From Micromonospora sp. NBC_01813 (GTDB taxonomy: Bacteria > Actinomycetota > Actinomycetes > Mycobacteriales > Micromonosporaceae): a DNA stretch of 64,000 nt. The notes beneath the pieces were generated by a model. The model was not told the origin of the DNA and made no database searches. It saw only the letters and a program-made list of their open reading frames with translations. Below, piece by piece: positions 15,875 through 24,156 of the stretch (its first letter is position 1; the number at the start of each line of letters is the position of its first letter). The stretch covers positions 3,285,001 to 3,349,000 of the forward strand of contig NZ_CP109067.1 of assembly GCF_035917335.1 (NCBI RefSeq). The letters are read 5' to 3'. Made by a program: the position numbers and the translations under genes.

Positions 15875-17614
15875 GTGAACACGCCAACGACCCGTACCCG
15901 TGACGGTGCCGACACCGAATGGTGGCGGGAGGCGGTGATCTACCAGATCTACCCGCGGTCGTTCGCCGACTCCGACGGCGACGGCATCGGCGACCTGCCC
16001 GGCATCATCGCCCGACTCGACCACCTCGTCGCCCTCGGCGTCGACGCCCTGTGGCTCTCACCGTTCTACCCGTCACCGCAGGCCGACGCCGGATACGACG
16101 TGGCCGACTACCGCGACGTGGAACCGATCTTCGGCCGCCTCGCCGACGCCGACCGGCTGATCACCGAGGCGCACGACCGGGGCCTGCGGGTCGTCGTGGA
16201 CCTGGTGCCCAACCACACCTCGTCGGCGCACGCCTGGTTCGTCGAGGCCCTCGCCGCCGCACCCGGCAGCCCGGCCCGCGACCGGTACGTCTTCCGCGAC
16301 GGCCGGGGACCCGACGGCGCCGAGCCGCCGAACAGCTGGCGGTCGGTCTTCGGCGGACCGGCCTGGACCCGCACCGACAACCCCGACGGTACGCCCGGGC
16401 AGTGGTACCTGCACCTGTTCGACGCCGGCCAGCCGGACCTCAACTGGGACAACCCGCAGGTACGCGACGAGTTCGTCGACATCCTGCGGTTCTGGCTCGA
16501 CCGGGGCGTCGACGGCTTCCGGGTCGACGTCGCACACGGCCTGGTCAAGCAGGCCGACCTGGCCGACTGGCACTACCCGGAGGAGACCACCTCGGGCGAT
16601 CACGTCGAGCAGCCGCGCCCGCCGATGTGGGACCAGGACGGCGTACACGAGATCTACCGGCAGTGGCGCGCCGTACTGGACGCCTACCCCGGTGAGCAGA
16701 TCCTGGTCGCCGAGGCGTGGGTGCAGCCGGCGGAGCGGCTCGCGGCCTACGTCCGCCCCGACGAGATGCATCAGGCGTTCAACTTCGAATACCTCGAGGC
16801 GGCGTGGAGCGCCGAGGCGCAGCGTACGGTTATCGAACGGTCGTTGGCCGCCGCCAGCGCGGTCGGCGCCCCCACCACCTGGGTGTTGTCCAACCACGAC
16901 GTGCTGCGCCACGCCACCCGGCTGGCGTTGCCGGTCGGCACCCCCCGGCCGAACGGCATCGGCACCGACGACCCGCAGCCGGACACCGCGTTGGGGTTGC
17001 GGCGGGCCCGCGCCGCCACCCTGCTGATGCTGGCCCTGCCCGGCTCGGCCTACCTCTACCAGGGTGAGGAGCTGGGCCTGCCCGAGCACACCACCCTGCC
17101 GGACGAGGTCCGGCAGGACCCGACCTGGCGACGTACCGGCCACACCCAGCGGGGCCGCGACGGCTGCCGGGTGCCGATCCCGTGGGAGGCCGACAGCCCG
17201 TCGTACGGTTTCGGCCCGACCGACGCCAGCTGGCTGCCGCAGCCACCGGTCTGGGCCGAGTACGCCCTCGACCGCCAGGTTGACGTGCCAGGCTCGACGT
17301 ACGAGATGTACCGCACGGCGCTGCGGCTGCGCCACGAACTCGGCCTCGGCGGCGGCGAGCTGCGCTGGATGGAGTCACCCGACGACGTACTCGCCTTCCG
17401 GATCGGCTCCGGGGCCGGCGCTGAGGCCGACTCCGGGGCCGGCTCCGACTCCGACTCCGACTCCGGGGCCCGCGAGGTGATCGTGGTGACGAACCTCAGT
17501 GCCGGACCGGTGGCGCTGCCGCCGGGAACCGAGTTGGTGCACGCCAGCGGCCCGCTGACCGCCACCGGTCAGGTGCCGACCGACGTCACGGCCTGGGCCC
17601 GGCAGCGTCGGTAG
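15875..17614 (+). CDS. GH13 alpha-glucosidase (oligo-alpha-glucosidase)
   Basis: 579 aa. GTG at 15875 fits AGGAG at -10; a TTG at 15866 is too close to it. GH13 conserved regions: WWREAVIYQIYPRSFADSDG, VVVDLVPNHTS, DGFRVDVAHG (nucleophile Asp218), ILVAEAW (acid/base Glu280) and WVLSNHD (Asp342). Cytoplasmic, no signal peptide: it hydrolyses imported maltose, isomaltose-type sugars or sucrose. The C-terminal domain has an acidic low-complexity insert (GAGAEADSGAGSDSDSDSG, about residues 512-530) not usual in the family. The 3' end overlaps the facing MFS gene by 29 bp. Confidence 0.9.
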   Translation: MNTPTTRTRDGADTEWWREAVIYQIYPRSFADSDGDGIGDLPGIIARLDHLVALGVDALWLSPFYPSPQADAGYDVADYRDVEPIFGRLADADRLITEAHDRGLRVVVDLVPNHTSSAHAWFVEALAAAPGSPARDRYVFRDGRGPDGAEPPNSWRSVFGGPAWTRTDNPDGTPGQWYLHLFDAGQPDLNWDNPQVRDEFVDILRFWLDRGVDGFRVDVAHGLVKQADLADWHYPEETTSGDHVEQPRPPMWDQDGVHEIYRQWRAVLDAYPGEQILVAEAWVQPAERLAAYVRPDEMHQAFNFEYLEAAWSAEAQRTVIERSLAAASAVGAPTTWVLSNHDVLRHATRLALPVGTPRPNGIGTDDPQPDTALGLRRARAATLLMLALPGSAYLYQGEELGLPEHTTLPDEVRQDPTWRRTGHTQRGRDGCRVPIPWEADSPSYGFGPTDASWLPQPPVWAEYALDRQVDVPGSTYEMYRTALRLRHELGLGGGELRWMESPDDVLAFRIGSGAGAEADSGAGSDSDSDSGAREVIVVTNLSAGPVALPPGTELVHASGPLTATGQVPTDVTAWARQRR

Positions 17615-19001
17615 CCGCGCGCTCGGTGAGCAGGGTGTGCACGTCGGCGATGTCGCGCGGAGTGGTCCGGGACGCCAGCCAGTACATGATCCCGGTCGGG
17701 ATGAAGAACAGCTGGAAGACGGCGAGCCCGACCGCGTAGTTCAGCGGCGGCGGGACCACCCCACCGACGACCCGCAGGGCGACCGGCAGCAACGCGTTGC
17801 CGGTCGCCCGACCGACCCCGTTGACCAGGTTGCCGAGACTGTAGACGGTGCCCCGGTGCTCCGGCGGGTTGACGTCGGCGATCAGGGCGAACCAGTTCGG
17901 CGAGTTCGCCGAGGTCAACGCCAACGCGACCAACGCGGTCAGGAAGCTCAACCCGATCGTCGGCTCGGTCAGCACGCCGCGCAGCACCGCACTGGTCACC
18001 GCACCCGCGCCGGCGCCGTCCGGCACGTCGATCCGCATCGGGACGAAGAACAACACCAGGTAGAACGGCACCGCGGCGAGGATGCCGACCGCCGCGACCA
18101 GGGCCCGACCCCGAGGGGTACGCCGTTGCAGCCGGTCGCCGACGAGGCCACCGACGATCGACAACGCCCCGCCGAGCTGGAACAACGTGGCGAAGACACT
18201 GCCGACGATGATCGCCGTACCGGCGGTGTAGCCCTGGTCCTCGGCCCGGGCCCGGAACAGCGCCGGCAGCCACACCAGCGAACCGAACGCGACCTGCGCG
18301 GTGAGCCCCTGCGACACCAGCCAGATGTTGGTCCGCCGCCGGGCGATCGTCGGCAGGTCGGCCCGGCTGATCCGGTGCTCGTACTCGCCGCCGGTGGCGA
18401 ACCGACCGGCCAGCTCGGGCTGGCTCTGCCCGCGCCGCACGTCGTAGGTGAACAGGTACGCGACCGTCGCGACCAGCCCGGCGGCGCCTAGCACCAGGAA
18501 CGGCCGACGCCAGTCGGCGTGCCCGAGCAGCCCGCCGAGCAGGGTGCCGGCGAGCGTGCCGACGCCCTGCGACAACCCCCAGAAGCTCATCACCAGTCCG
18601 CGCCGGGCCGGGGTGATCAGGTCGCTGACCACGGAGAAGCCGACCGAGGCGACCGCACCGAGCCCGACGGCGGCGACCAGCTGCGCGGCGAAGAACACCG
18701 GGTAGCTGCCGGCGAGGGCGGTGCCGACCGCGCCGAGCCCCCAGATCACCGTGCCGGCCATCAGCAGCGGTTTGCGGTTGCCGTGGTCGCCGACGTACGC
18801 CCAGCCGACCGCGGCGATCGCGCTGACCAGGAAGGTCGCGGCGGTGACCGCCCCGATCGCCCCTTCCGGTACGGCGTACGTGTCGGCGATGCTGCCGTAC
18901 AGCGGCGGGACGAGCCCGATCGCCACGTTGTCCAGCGAGGCGAGCACGATGAACACGACGACGCTGTAGATGCGATGCGCCCGCCCGCCGGTCACCGACA
19001 T
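17586..19001 (-). CDS. MFS transporter
   Basis: 471 aa, about 12 transmembrane helices in two halves with a central cytoplasmic loop (residues about 190-225). The MFS motif A-like loop between helices 2 and 3 is AYVGDHGNRKPLL (residues 67-79), with a second copy in the other half, GLVGDRLQRRTPRGRAL. A spinster-like or sugar/drug efflux role is possible; the substrate cannot be told. The codons for IYSVVVFIVLASLDNV near the N-terminus lie in a 46-bp sequence repeated at 20319-20364. Convergent overlap of 29 bp with the alpha-glucosidase gene. Confidence 0.85.
   Translation of the reverse strand: MSVTGGRAHRIYSVVVFIVLASLDNVAIGLVPPLYGSIADTYAVPEGAIGAVTAATFLVSAIAAVGWAYVGDHGNRKPLLMAGTVIWGLGAVGTALAGSYPVFFAAQLVAAVGLGAVASVGFSVVSDLITPARRGLVMSFWGLSQGVGTLAGTLLGGLLGHADWRRPFLVLGAAGLVATVAYLFTYDVRRGQSQPELAGRFATGGEYEHRISRADLPTIARRRTNIWLVSQGLTAQVAFGSLVWLPALFRARAEDQGYTAGTAIIVGSVFATLFQLGGALSIVGGLVGDRLQRRTPRGRALVAAVGILAAVPFYLVLFFVPMRIDVPDGAGAGAVTSAVLRGVLTEPTIGLSFLTALVALALTSANSPNWFALIADVNPPEHRGTVYSLGNLVNGVGRATGNALLPVALRVVGGVVPPPLNYAVGLAVFQLFFIPTGIMYWLASRTTPRDIADVHTLLTERAATDAAGPRP
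18928..18973. repeat. Direct repeat copy A (inside MFS gene 5' end)
   Basis: 46 bp matching 20319-20364 at 45 of 46 positions (single T/C difference at 18950 versus 20341), same orientation, 1391 bp apart. This copy is the in-frame MFS coding sequence, codons for residues about 10-24. Together with copy B it brackets the MFS start and the two-gene AbiEii-like module, like the ends of an integrated element or a duplication junction. Confidence 0.9.
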
Positions 19002-19101
19002 GCCGCTGAGTATGGATCAGCGCGCCGCCGATCGGTGCGCGGGCCACCGTCAGCAGAGCAGAATGTCCAGCACGCTTGGCCCAGCCTGATAGGCTTGCCG
19101 A

Positions 19102-19668
19102 ATGGGCCAGCACTCCGAAGACGATCTGCGGGCGGTGGTCGCCGAGTATGAGGCGGCCAGGGCGGCCGCTCTGACCTCACGTGACGAGCAGTTGCGGGCG
19201 TTCCAGGCGGCGGGCTGGCGGCCGGTGGACCTGCAGCGGGTCACCGGATACAGCCGGGAGACGATCCGTCAGGCCCTGCGGCCGGAGGTCCGGCAGGCGA
19301 CCAACCTCAGCCGACGCAAGACCGCACCGCAGCCGCCAGCGGATTACCGCCCCTACGGGGACCGCAAGCCGTACATCGTGCCCGACAACCTCACCGCGCT
19401 GACTGGCCCGACCAATGGCGTGGTCACCCTTCCCCGGCATCTGGACTGGTCCGGTCACGCCGAGTACGACCTGAACCGGCCCGCTCGCCTCGCCAGCCTG
19501 TACAAGGTGGTGCTCGCCGAGGCTGCCACGGTCGACGACCTGAGCACCTGGCTCAACGCCGACCTGCTCCGGCGGCTGTGGCCCACGCTCTGGCTGCCGC
19601 CCCAACTGCGGCGACTCTGGGAGGAGACCTTTCCCGAACTCGTCGCCACCGGCACGAACGCCGCATAG
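19102..19668 (+). CDS. Putative regulator/antitoxin partner of AbiEii-like protein
   Basis: 188 aa, ATG start. The N-terminal half has a helical region and a helix-turn-helix-like segment (FQAAGWRPVDLQRVTGYSRETIRQAL, quoted in part: VDLQRVTGYSRETIRQAL) near residues 40-62, as in small actinomycete DNA-binding proteins. The C-terminal half is unrecognised (WLPPQLRRLWEETFPELVA). It is followed after 2 bp by the AbiEii-like nucleotidyltransferase, the gene order of antitoxin-toxin pairs (AbiEi-AbiEii, type IV systems), although it does not look like a classic AbiEi. Autorepression of the pair is a plausible role. Confidence 0.6.
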   Translation: MGQHSEDDLRAVVAEYEAARAAALTSRDEQLRAFQAAGWRPVDLQRVTGYSRETIRQALRPEVRQATNLSRRKTAPQPPADYRPYGDRKPYIVPDNLTALTGPTNGVVTLPRHLDWSGHAEYDLNRPARLASLYKVVLAEAATVDDLSTWLNADLLRRLWPTLWLPPQLRRLWEETFPELVATGTNAA

Positions 19669-19670
19669 CA

Positions 19671-20360
19671 GTGGACGCCTTTCACGAACGACTCGCCCGC
19701 ACCGGGCTTGCCGCCGCCCGCCGGTACGGTTTCGCACTCGCCGGCGGCTACGCCGTCCAAGCCGCCGGCCTGCTCGAACGCCCCAGTGAGGACGTCGACC
19801 TGTTCACGGCCTGGGACCGCCGCGACGAATTCAGCACCGCAGTCACGGCCGTCGTGGATGCCTACCGCGACGACGGCCTGACCGTCGACATCGAGCGACA
19901 GTACGACACGTTCGCCCGTCTGACGGTCACCGAAGGCACCCGCGCGTCCAAGGTAGAGCTGGGTGTGGACTGGCGCGCCAACGAACCCATCCTCATGGCG
20001 ATTGGACCGGTGCTCCACCCTGACGACGCGGTCGCGAACAAGATGAGCGCGCTCTACGGGCGAGCATTCGCCCGCGACTTCATCGACATCGACGCCACGC
20101 TCCGATCCGGCCGCTACACCCATGAAGCCCTCCTCGATCTCGTACAGCACGCCGACCGCGGCTTCGACCGACGCATCTTCGCCGACGCGCTGGGACAAGC
20201 CAGTCGGCTCGATCCCGACGAATTCGCTCCGTACGGCGTCACCGGTCGGGCGCTGGACGACCTCCGCGACCAGTTCGCCGCATGGCGCCGCAAGCTACTC
20301 GACGGGCAGCAAGGAACATTGTCCAGCGAGGCGAGCACGACGAACACGACGACGCTGTAG
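19671..20360 (+). CDS. AbiEii/AbiGii-like nucleotidyltransferase (toxin candidate)
   Basis: 229 aa, GTG start two bases after the upstream stop. Nucleotidyltransferase core: GFALAGGYAVQAAGLLERPS then EDVDLFT near residues 20-43 (GG-x9-13-D-x-D), with the strand KVELGVDW and the conserved DDAVANKMSALYGRAFARDF helix (K and R/D of the AbiEii family). AbiEii-like toxins transfer nucleotides, for example to tRNA 3' ends, and halt growth. The last 14 codons (LSSEASTTNTTTL) lie in copy B of the 46-bp repeat, that is, the antisense of an MFS gene fragment, so the natural C-terminus was replaced or fused at that junction. Confidence 0.75.
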   Translation: MDAFHERLARTGLAAARRYGFALAGGYAVQAAGLLERPSEDVDLFTAWDRRDEFSTAVTAVVDAYRDDGLTVDIERQYDTFARLTVTEGTRASKVELGVDWRANEPILMAIGPVLHPDDAVANKMSALYGRAFARDFIDIDATLRSGRYTHEALLDLVQHADRGFDRRIFADALGQASRLDPDEFAPYGVTGRALDDLRDQFAAWRRKLLDGQQGTLSSEASTTNTTTL

Positions 20361-20364
20361 ATGC
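20319..20364 (-). pseudogene. Direct repeat copy B: MFS 5' gene fragment
   Basis: Read on the minus strand it still encodes IYSVVVFVVLASLDN, the N-terminal peptide of the MFS transporter with one I-to-V change, but no start codon precedes it and homology ends after LDNV. It forms the 3' end of the AbiEii-like gene on the plus strand. It is best explained as the second junction of an insertion or duplication event that placed the module next to the MFS gene. Confidence 0.75.
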
Positions 20365-20394
20365 CGGCGGTCGGGCGGCCGGATCGGTGTCGCC

Positions 20395-22539
20395 TCAGCC
20401 GTGCGCGGGTTTGTCGGTTTGGGTGATGAGGCGCTTGATGGTGCTGGTGTGGGGGTCCCCGAGTGGATCGAGAATCTGAAGTGCCTGCTGCCAGCAGCGT
20501 TGCGCGTCGTCGCGTTGGCCGATGGCGTGGAAGGTGTCGCCGAGCGCGGCGAGGGTGAGTCCGACTGATCGTCGATCGTCGAATCTGCGAAAGAGTGTCA
20601 GCGCTCGCTCGTGCTGTTGCAGGGCTTCGTCATGTTGGCCAGCCTGCTGATATGCCAGTCCGAGGGGGTAGGAGGCCCAGGCGACGCTCCATGGGTCATC
20701 GATGCCATCGAGGATGGAGACCGCTTCCTGGTAGTGGACGATAGCGATGTCGAGGCGTCCGCGCGCACGGTGGCAGTTGCCGAGGCTGAGCAACGACATG
20801 CCCTCACCTCGGGTTACGCCGTAGCGCCGAAAAACCTCTCGCGCCTGGCCGTACAGGTGGAGGGCTTCTTCTATCTGCCCGGATTCCTCGTGGATGAGGC
20901 CCTGGCCACGGAGGCAGAAGCCTTCTACCCAGTGGTCGTCGACGTCACGGCTCGCGATGACGCCCTGGCGGTAGTGGTCGAGGGCGATGTCACGCTGCTC
21001 CATCCGCCAGTAGGCGTCGCCGAGGCAGCGGAGGTTGGCGGCCTCGCCGAGGCGTGAGTCTGCGGATCGGGCGGCGCGTAGGCCGGTGAGATGCACATCT
21101 CGCCAGTCGGCCCAGTACGACTTGAGTTCGAAGAATCCGTCGCTGACGACCGGCAACTGCCAGGCGACGTCGTGGTCGCCCAGCTCGTCTGCCTGCCGGA
21201 TGGTGTCGAGGATGTTCAGCCGCTCCCGCTCGAACCAAGCCATCGCCTCGGCCACCGTGCCGGGCGAAGTTATCGGGATGTCGGGTTCGGCTGGGGGAAG
21301 GGCGATGGCGTGGGAGTAGGGAAGGATGACCTTGCGGCCTTCCTCAGCCGTCCACAGGTACCAGGTGTACAGGCGACGTCGTGATCGGCGTTGCTGCTCG
21401 GGCGTCTCTTCGGTTTGTGCACGTTCCAGGGCGTATGCACGCAGAAGGTCGTGGAGCAGGAATCGGTCGCGAGCAGGATTCTGGATGAGGTGCGCCGCGC
21501 TGAGCTGGTCAAGCAGGCTACGAGCTCGCGGGAGGCTGACACCGGCGATGGCTGCCGCTGCGGCGATGGAGATGTCGGAGCCTGCGTGCAGCCCGAGGAG
21601 GCGGAAGAACCGCGCCGTATCCGCGGGCAACGCCTGGTAGGACCAGGAGAACACCGTTCGGACATCGGAGAGTTCATCGTCGTCGACCGTCAGGGCGTCA
21701 AGCTGCTGGTCGACGAGCGCGAGGTCGGTCACGAATTCTGCGAGGGTGGCGTAGGGGGCGTTGGCGATGCGTTCCCCGATGATGCGCAGGGCAAGCGGGA
21801 GGTAGGCGCAGCGGCGGGCGAGTTCGGCGGCGGCCTGCGGTTCCGCGCTGACTCGGTCGCCGCCGACACTGTCGCGCAGCAGGGCGATCGCCTCTTCGGG
21901 AGACAGGACGTCCAGGGTCATCCGTGACGCTCCTTCCCGTGCGACAAGCCCGGAGAGCCGGCTACGGCTGGTGATGATGGCCATGCAGGTCGGAGTGGCG
22001 GGCAGCAGTGCCCGCACCTGGCCGACCGTGGAAACATTGTCCACCACGATCAGCACCCGTTTGCCGGCCAGTACGGACCGGTAGAGGGCGGCGCGTCCAT
22101 CAGTGTCGGTCGGGATCTGTTCGGCCGGTACGTGAAGTGCCCGGAGAAAGGCGTCCAAGGCTTGGCCGACAGCGAGGGCCGGGCCTGGCCCGTAGCCGCG
22201 CATGTCGACGTAGAGATCGCCGTCGGTGAACCGCCGTCGGACCCGGTGAGCCCAGTGCACGGCCAGCGCTGTCTTGCCTACCCCAGGAGCGCCCGCGATG
22301 GCCGCGACCGTCATCGCGGAACTACCCGTTGCGGTAGTTCCGTCAACGGCGGGCAGTGCCGCGTCCAGTCGGTTGAGCGTCTGCTCACGGTTGACGAAGC
22401 GAGTCGTGTCCAGCGGCAGTTGGCGAGGTGGCGGTGCGGACGGTCCCGCGTGACCGAGCAGGTTGATGCCGCCGTACACCGTGCCAGCCTGAACGACAGC
22501 CTCAGCATCGCCGGACGATTCGTTGCGCGCCGGGTGCAC
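20395..22539 (-). CDS. NB-ARC ATPase with C-terminal TPR repeats
   Basis: 714 aa. GTG start with GAGGAG upstream. Residues 14-28 carry a short motif VVQAGTVYGGINLLG. NB-ARC domain: FVNREQTLNRLDAAL, Walker A IAGAPGVGKTALAV near 83-96, Walker B VLIVVDNV near 163, sensor TSRSRLSGL, and GLPLA-like YLPLALRI. Winged helix around 300-380, then tetratricopeptide repeats from about 470 to 700 (units ending in ALDHYRQG, ALHLYGQ, AIVHYQEA, ALQQHERAL). This is the AfsR/STAND layout without a SARP DNA-binding domain, so it probably acts by protein-protein oligomerisation, as in bacterial NLR-like conflict systems or signalling hubs. Confidence 0.87.
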   Translation of the reverse strand: MHPARNESSGDAEAVVQAGTVYGGINLLGHAGPSAPPPRQLPLDTTRFVNREQTLNRLDAALPAVDGTTATGSSAMTVAAIAGAPGVGKTALAVHWAHRVRRRFTDGDLYVDMRGYGPGPALAVGQALDAFLRALHVPAEQIPTDTDGRAALYRSVLAGKRVLIVVDNVSTVGQVRALLPATPTCMAIITSRSRLSGLVAREGASRMTLDVLSPEEAIALLRDSVGGDRVSAEPQAAAELARRCAYLPLALRIIGERIANAPYATLAEFVTDLALVDQQLDALTVDDDELSDVRTVFSWSYQALPADTARFFRLLGLHAGSDISIAAAAAIAGVSLPRARSLLDQLSAAHLIQNPARDRFLLHDLLRAYALERAQTEETPEQQRRSRRRLYTWYLWTAEEGRKVILPYSHAIALPPAEPDIPITSPGTVAEAMAWFERERLNILDTIRQADELGDHDVAWQLPVVSDGFFELKSYWADWRDVHLTGLRAARSADSRLGEAANLRCLGDAYWRMEQRDIALDHYRQGVIASRDVDDHWVEGFCLRGQGLIHEESGQIEEALHLYGQAREVFRRYGVTRGEGMSLLSLGNCHRARGRLDIAIVHYQEAVSILDGIDDPWSVAWASYPLGLAYQQAGQHDEALQQHERALTLFRRFDDRRSVGLTLAALGDTFHAIGQRDDAQRCWQQALQILDPLGDPHTSTIKRLITQTDKPAHG

Positions 22540-22570
22540 GCTGTCTCCTCACCGAAGGCGAGCTGCGGGT

Positions 22571-23131
22571 CTATGGGGAGCCGGGTTGGCGGCGTTCTGC
22601 GTAGATCCGGTATGGCATCGACGCCGAGACGGCAGCATCACGCCAGACGTTGGCCTGCACGATCTTGGCGGGATCGCTGATCAGTTCACCGGAGACAAAC
22701 CGTCCTTCCTCGTCGTAGTACATCGCTACGAGCTGCGAGGAGTCGAACAGCCAGTAATCGTAGTGCGGCAAAGCGGCCGGCCAGGCGTCGGCGGCAGAAA
22801 CGGCGATGAGGCGAACGTCCTCGCCCGCGTCGACGGTGTGTTCGTAGGCCCAGCCGCATTCGAACCGGACGTAGTCCGACAGCGGCTCGGTGACGACGTG
22901 GACCCGGTGCATCCGCTTGCCGGCCGACACCGCCGCCCGCACGGTGTCGCACCAGGCGGCGATCCCGGGGAACTCCCCACGGGTCTCGCCCGCCAGGAAC
23001 CGGGCGAACTCATCCTGCTCGTACGACACGTCGTACCGCTGAAGCGTCTCCAGCCGGTACGCCGTGTAGCGGAAGTCGCGGAAAAGCTGGTTGAACTCGT
23101 CGTCATCCAAAGACGTGAACGATCGGGTCAA
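22571..23131 (-). CDS. DUF6879 family protein
   Basis: 186 aa from a TTG at 23131 (LTRSFTSLDDDEFNQLFRDF); the open frame is longer but without a good start. Conserved blocks of the DUF6879 family (PF-name from memory): EFNQLFRDFRYTAYRLETLQ, GKRMHRVHVVTEPLSDYVRF, and DYWLFDSSQLVAMYYDEEG. These actinobacterial proteins usually neighbour XRE/DUF397 regulators or NB-ARC genes; the alpha-beta fold may be phospholipase-D or effector-like, but no catalytic residues can be pointed to. The TTG overlaps the end of the 73-aa gene, and the NB-ARC gene follows 31 bp later, so the three form one operon. Confidence 0.72.
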   Translation of the reverse strand: MTRSFTSLDDDEFNQLFRDFRYTAYRLETLQRYDVSYEQDEFARFLAGETRGEFPGIAAWCDTVRAAVSAGKRMHRVHVVTEPLSDYVRFECGWAYEHTVDAGEDVRLIAVSAADAWPAALPHYDYWLFDSSQLVAMYYDEEGRFVSGELISDPAKIVQANVWRDAAVSASMPYRIYAERRQPGSP

Positions 23132-23138
23132 CCCTCGA

Positions 23139-23360
23139 TCACCGCTGCCCGGACTCGCGGTAGCGCTCGATCGCGCCGAGCAACACCTCGGCAGAGATCC
23201 GGACCGCACCCTCACCAGGAAGGACGTTCTCCAGCTCACCGATCGTGTCGCCGTCGAGCAGGTGCCCCTGGACCACCAGCTCGCCGCTTTCCGCGAGGTA
23301 GACCGTCGGGCAACCGTTGCCGCCAGACCCCGGATCCTTGTAGAGCTTGGTCAGCTTCAC
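23139..23360 (-). CDS. Small protein upstream of DUF6879
   Basis: 73 aa from the GTG at 23360, chosen for AAAGGAG at -7. Sequence features: KLTKLYKDPGSGGNGCPTVY (one Cys), LVVQGHLLDGDTIGELENVL and a C-terminal helix (AEVLLGAIERYRESGQR). I know this type as the small gene that precedes DUF6879 in many actinomycetes; its role is unknown. It is the first gene of the operon with DUF6879 and NB-ARC. Divergent from the 132-aa gene at 23561. Confidence 0.7.
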   Translation of the reverse strand: MKLTKLYKDPGSGGNGCPTVYLAESGELVVQGHLLDGDTIGELENVLPGEGAVRISAEVLLGAIERYRESGQR

Positions 23361-23560
23361 CGCGATCTCCTTTGAAGCAGACAAACAGCCAGTGCCCTCA
23401 GCGATCAGAGTAGTGCTTAGCGTAGTGGCCAACCAAGCCGATATCGCCTACCCGACCCCGCGTCACAGCCGGCAGTAGCATCGAGGTACGCAGATGGGCG
23501 GCACCACCCCTGGTCGATCACCAGGTTTGCCGGTCCCGGATTTTCGGAGGCGGATCGACA

Positions 23561-23959
23561 GTGGACCAACTCATGGCTACTGCGGCGACAACGCTGGTCG
23601 CGTGGGCAACCACCCAGATCGCCCAGAGCGGCCAGCGCGCGATGTCGGCGCTGATCGACTTCCTGCAGGACCGGTTCCGGCACGAGCCCGAGAATCGGGA
23701 GATCATCGAGCGCGTACTTCAGCAGCCGGCACAGGACAACGCCGGTTTCCTCGCTGAGCTGCTGGAGGGCGAGGCACTGCGCGACCCAGCGTTCGCCGCT
23801 GAGTTCCGAGCACGATGGGAGCAAACCGCCTTGGCCGTCACAGCGGAGGCGGGCGGCGTAGCGAATTCCATCTCAGGTGACGTCAGCGGACCGGTGGTGC
23901 AGGCGCGCGACGTACATGGCGGCATCTCATTCGGTGGAGGCGCGGCAGCGCCTCAATGA
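23561..23959 (+). CDS. Small helical protein with VVQA-x3-HGGI motif
   Basis: 132 aa, GTG start with GGAGG about 11 bases upstream. Residues 1-95 are amphipathic helices (TTLVAWATTQIAQSGQRAMS, then IIERVLQQPAQDNAGFLAEL). Residues 105-125 read SISGDVSGPVVQARDVHGGI then SFGGG, almost the same peptide as in the NB-ARC protein (VVQAGTVYGGINLLG). The shared motif suggests that the two proteins bind each other or the same partner, like effector-associated pairs of NTPase-based conflict systems. Not recognised as a named family. Confidence 0.65.
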   Translation: MDQLMATAATTLVAWATTQIAQSGQRAMSALIDFLQDRFRHEPENREIIERVLQQPAQDNAGFLAELLEGEALRDPAFAAEFRARWEQTALAVTAEAGGVANSISGDVSGPVVQARDVHGGISFGGGAAAPQ

Positions 23960-24098
23960 AGGACAGCTTCGGCGGGAGCTGCGACGCGACTGGATCGGAA
24001 TTCCACCCCTGCTGACCTGCAATGGAACAGGTCCGCCGCGAAGGGTCCGTGCTCAGCGGCGTCATGACGGAGCCTTCGCGAAGGGGACGGACGGAGGA

Positions 24099-24134
24099 GC
24101 CCCGAGGCCCTTGCAACCAGGTGGGCCCCGGGGC
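24099..24134. terminator. Convergent hairpin terminator
   Basis: A 12-bp stem with one mismatch (GCCCCGAGGCCC / GGGCCCCGGGGC) and a 12-nt loop lies between the 132-aa gene and the DUF397 gene that faces it. Confidence 0.5.
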
Positions 24135-24156
24135 TATGTCCGGCTGTGGAAAGGGC

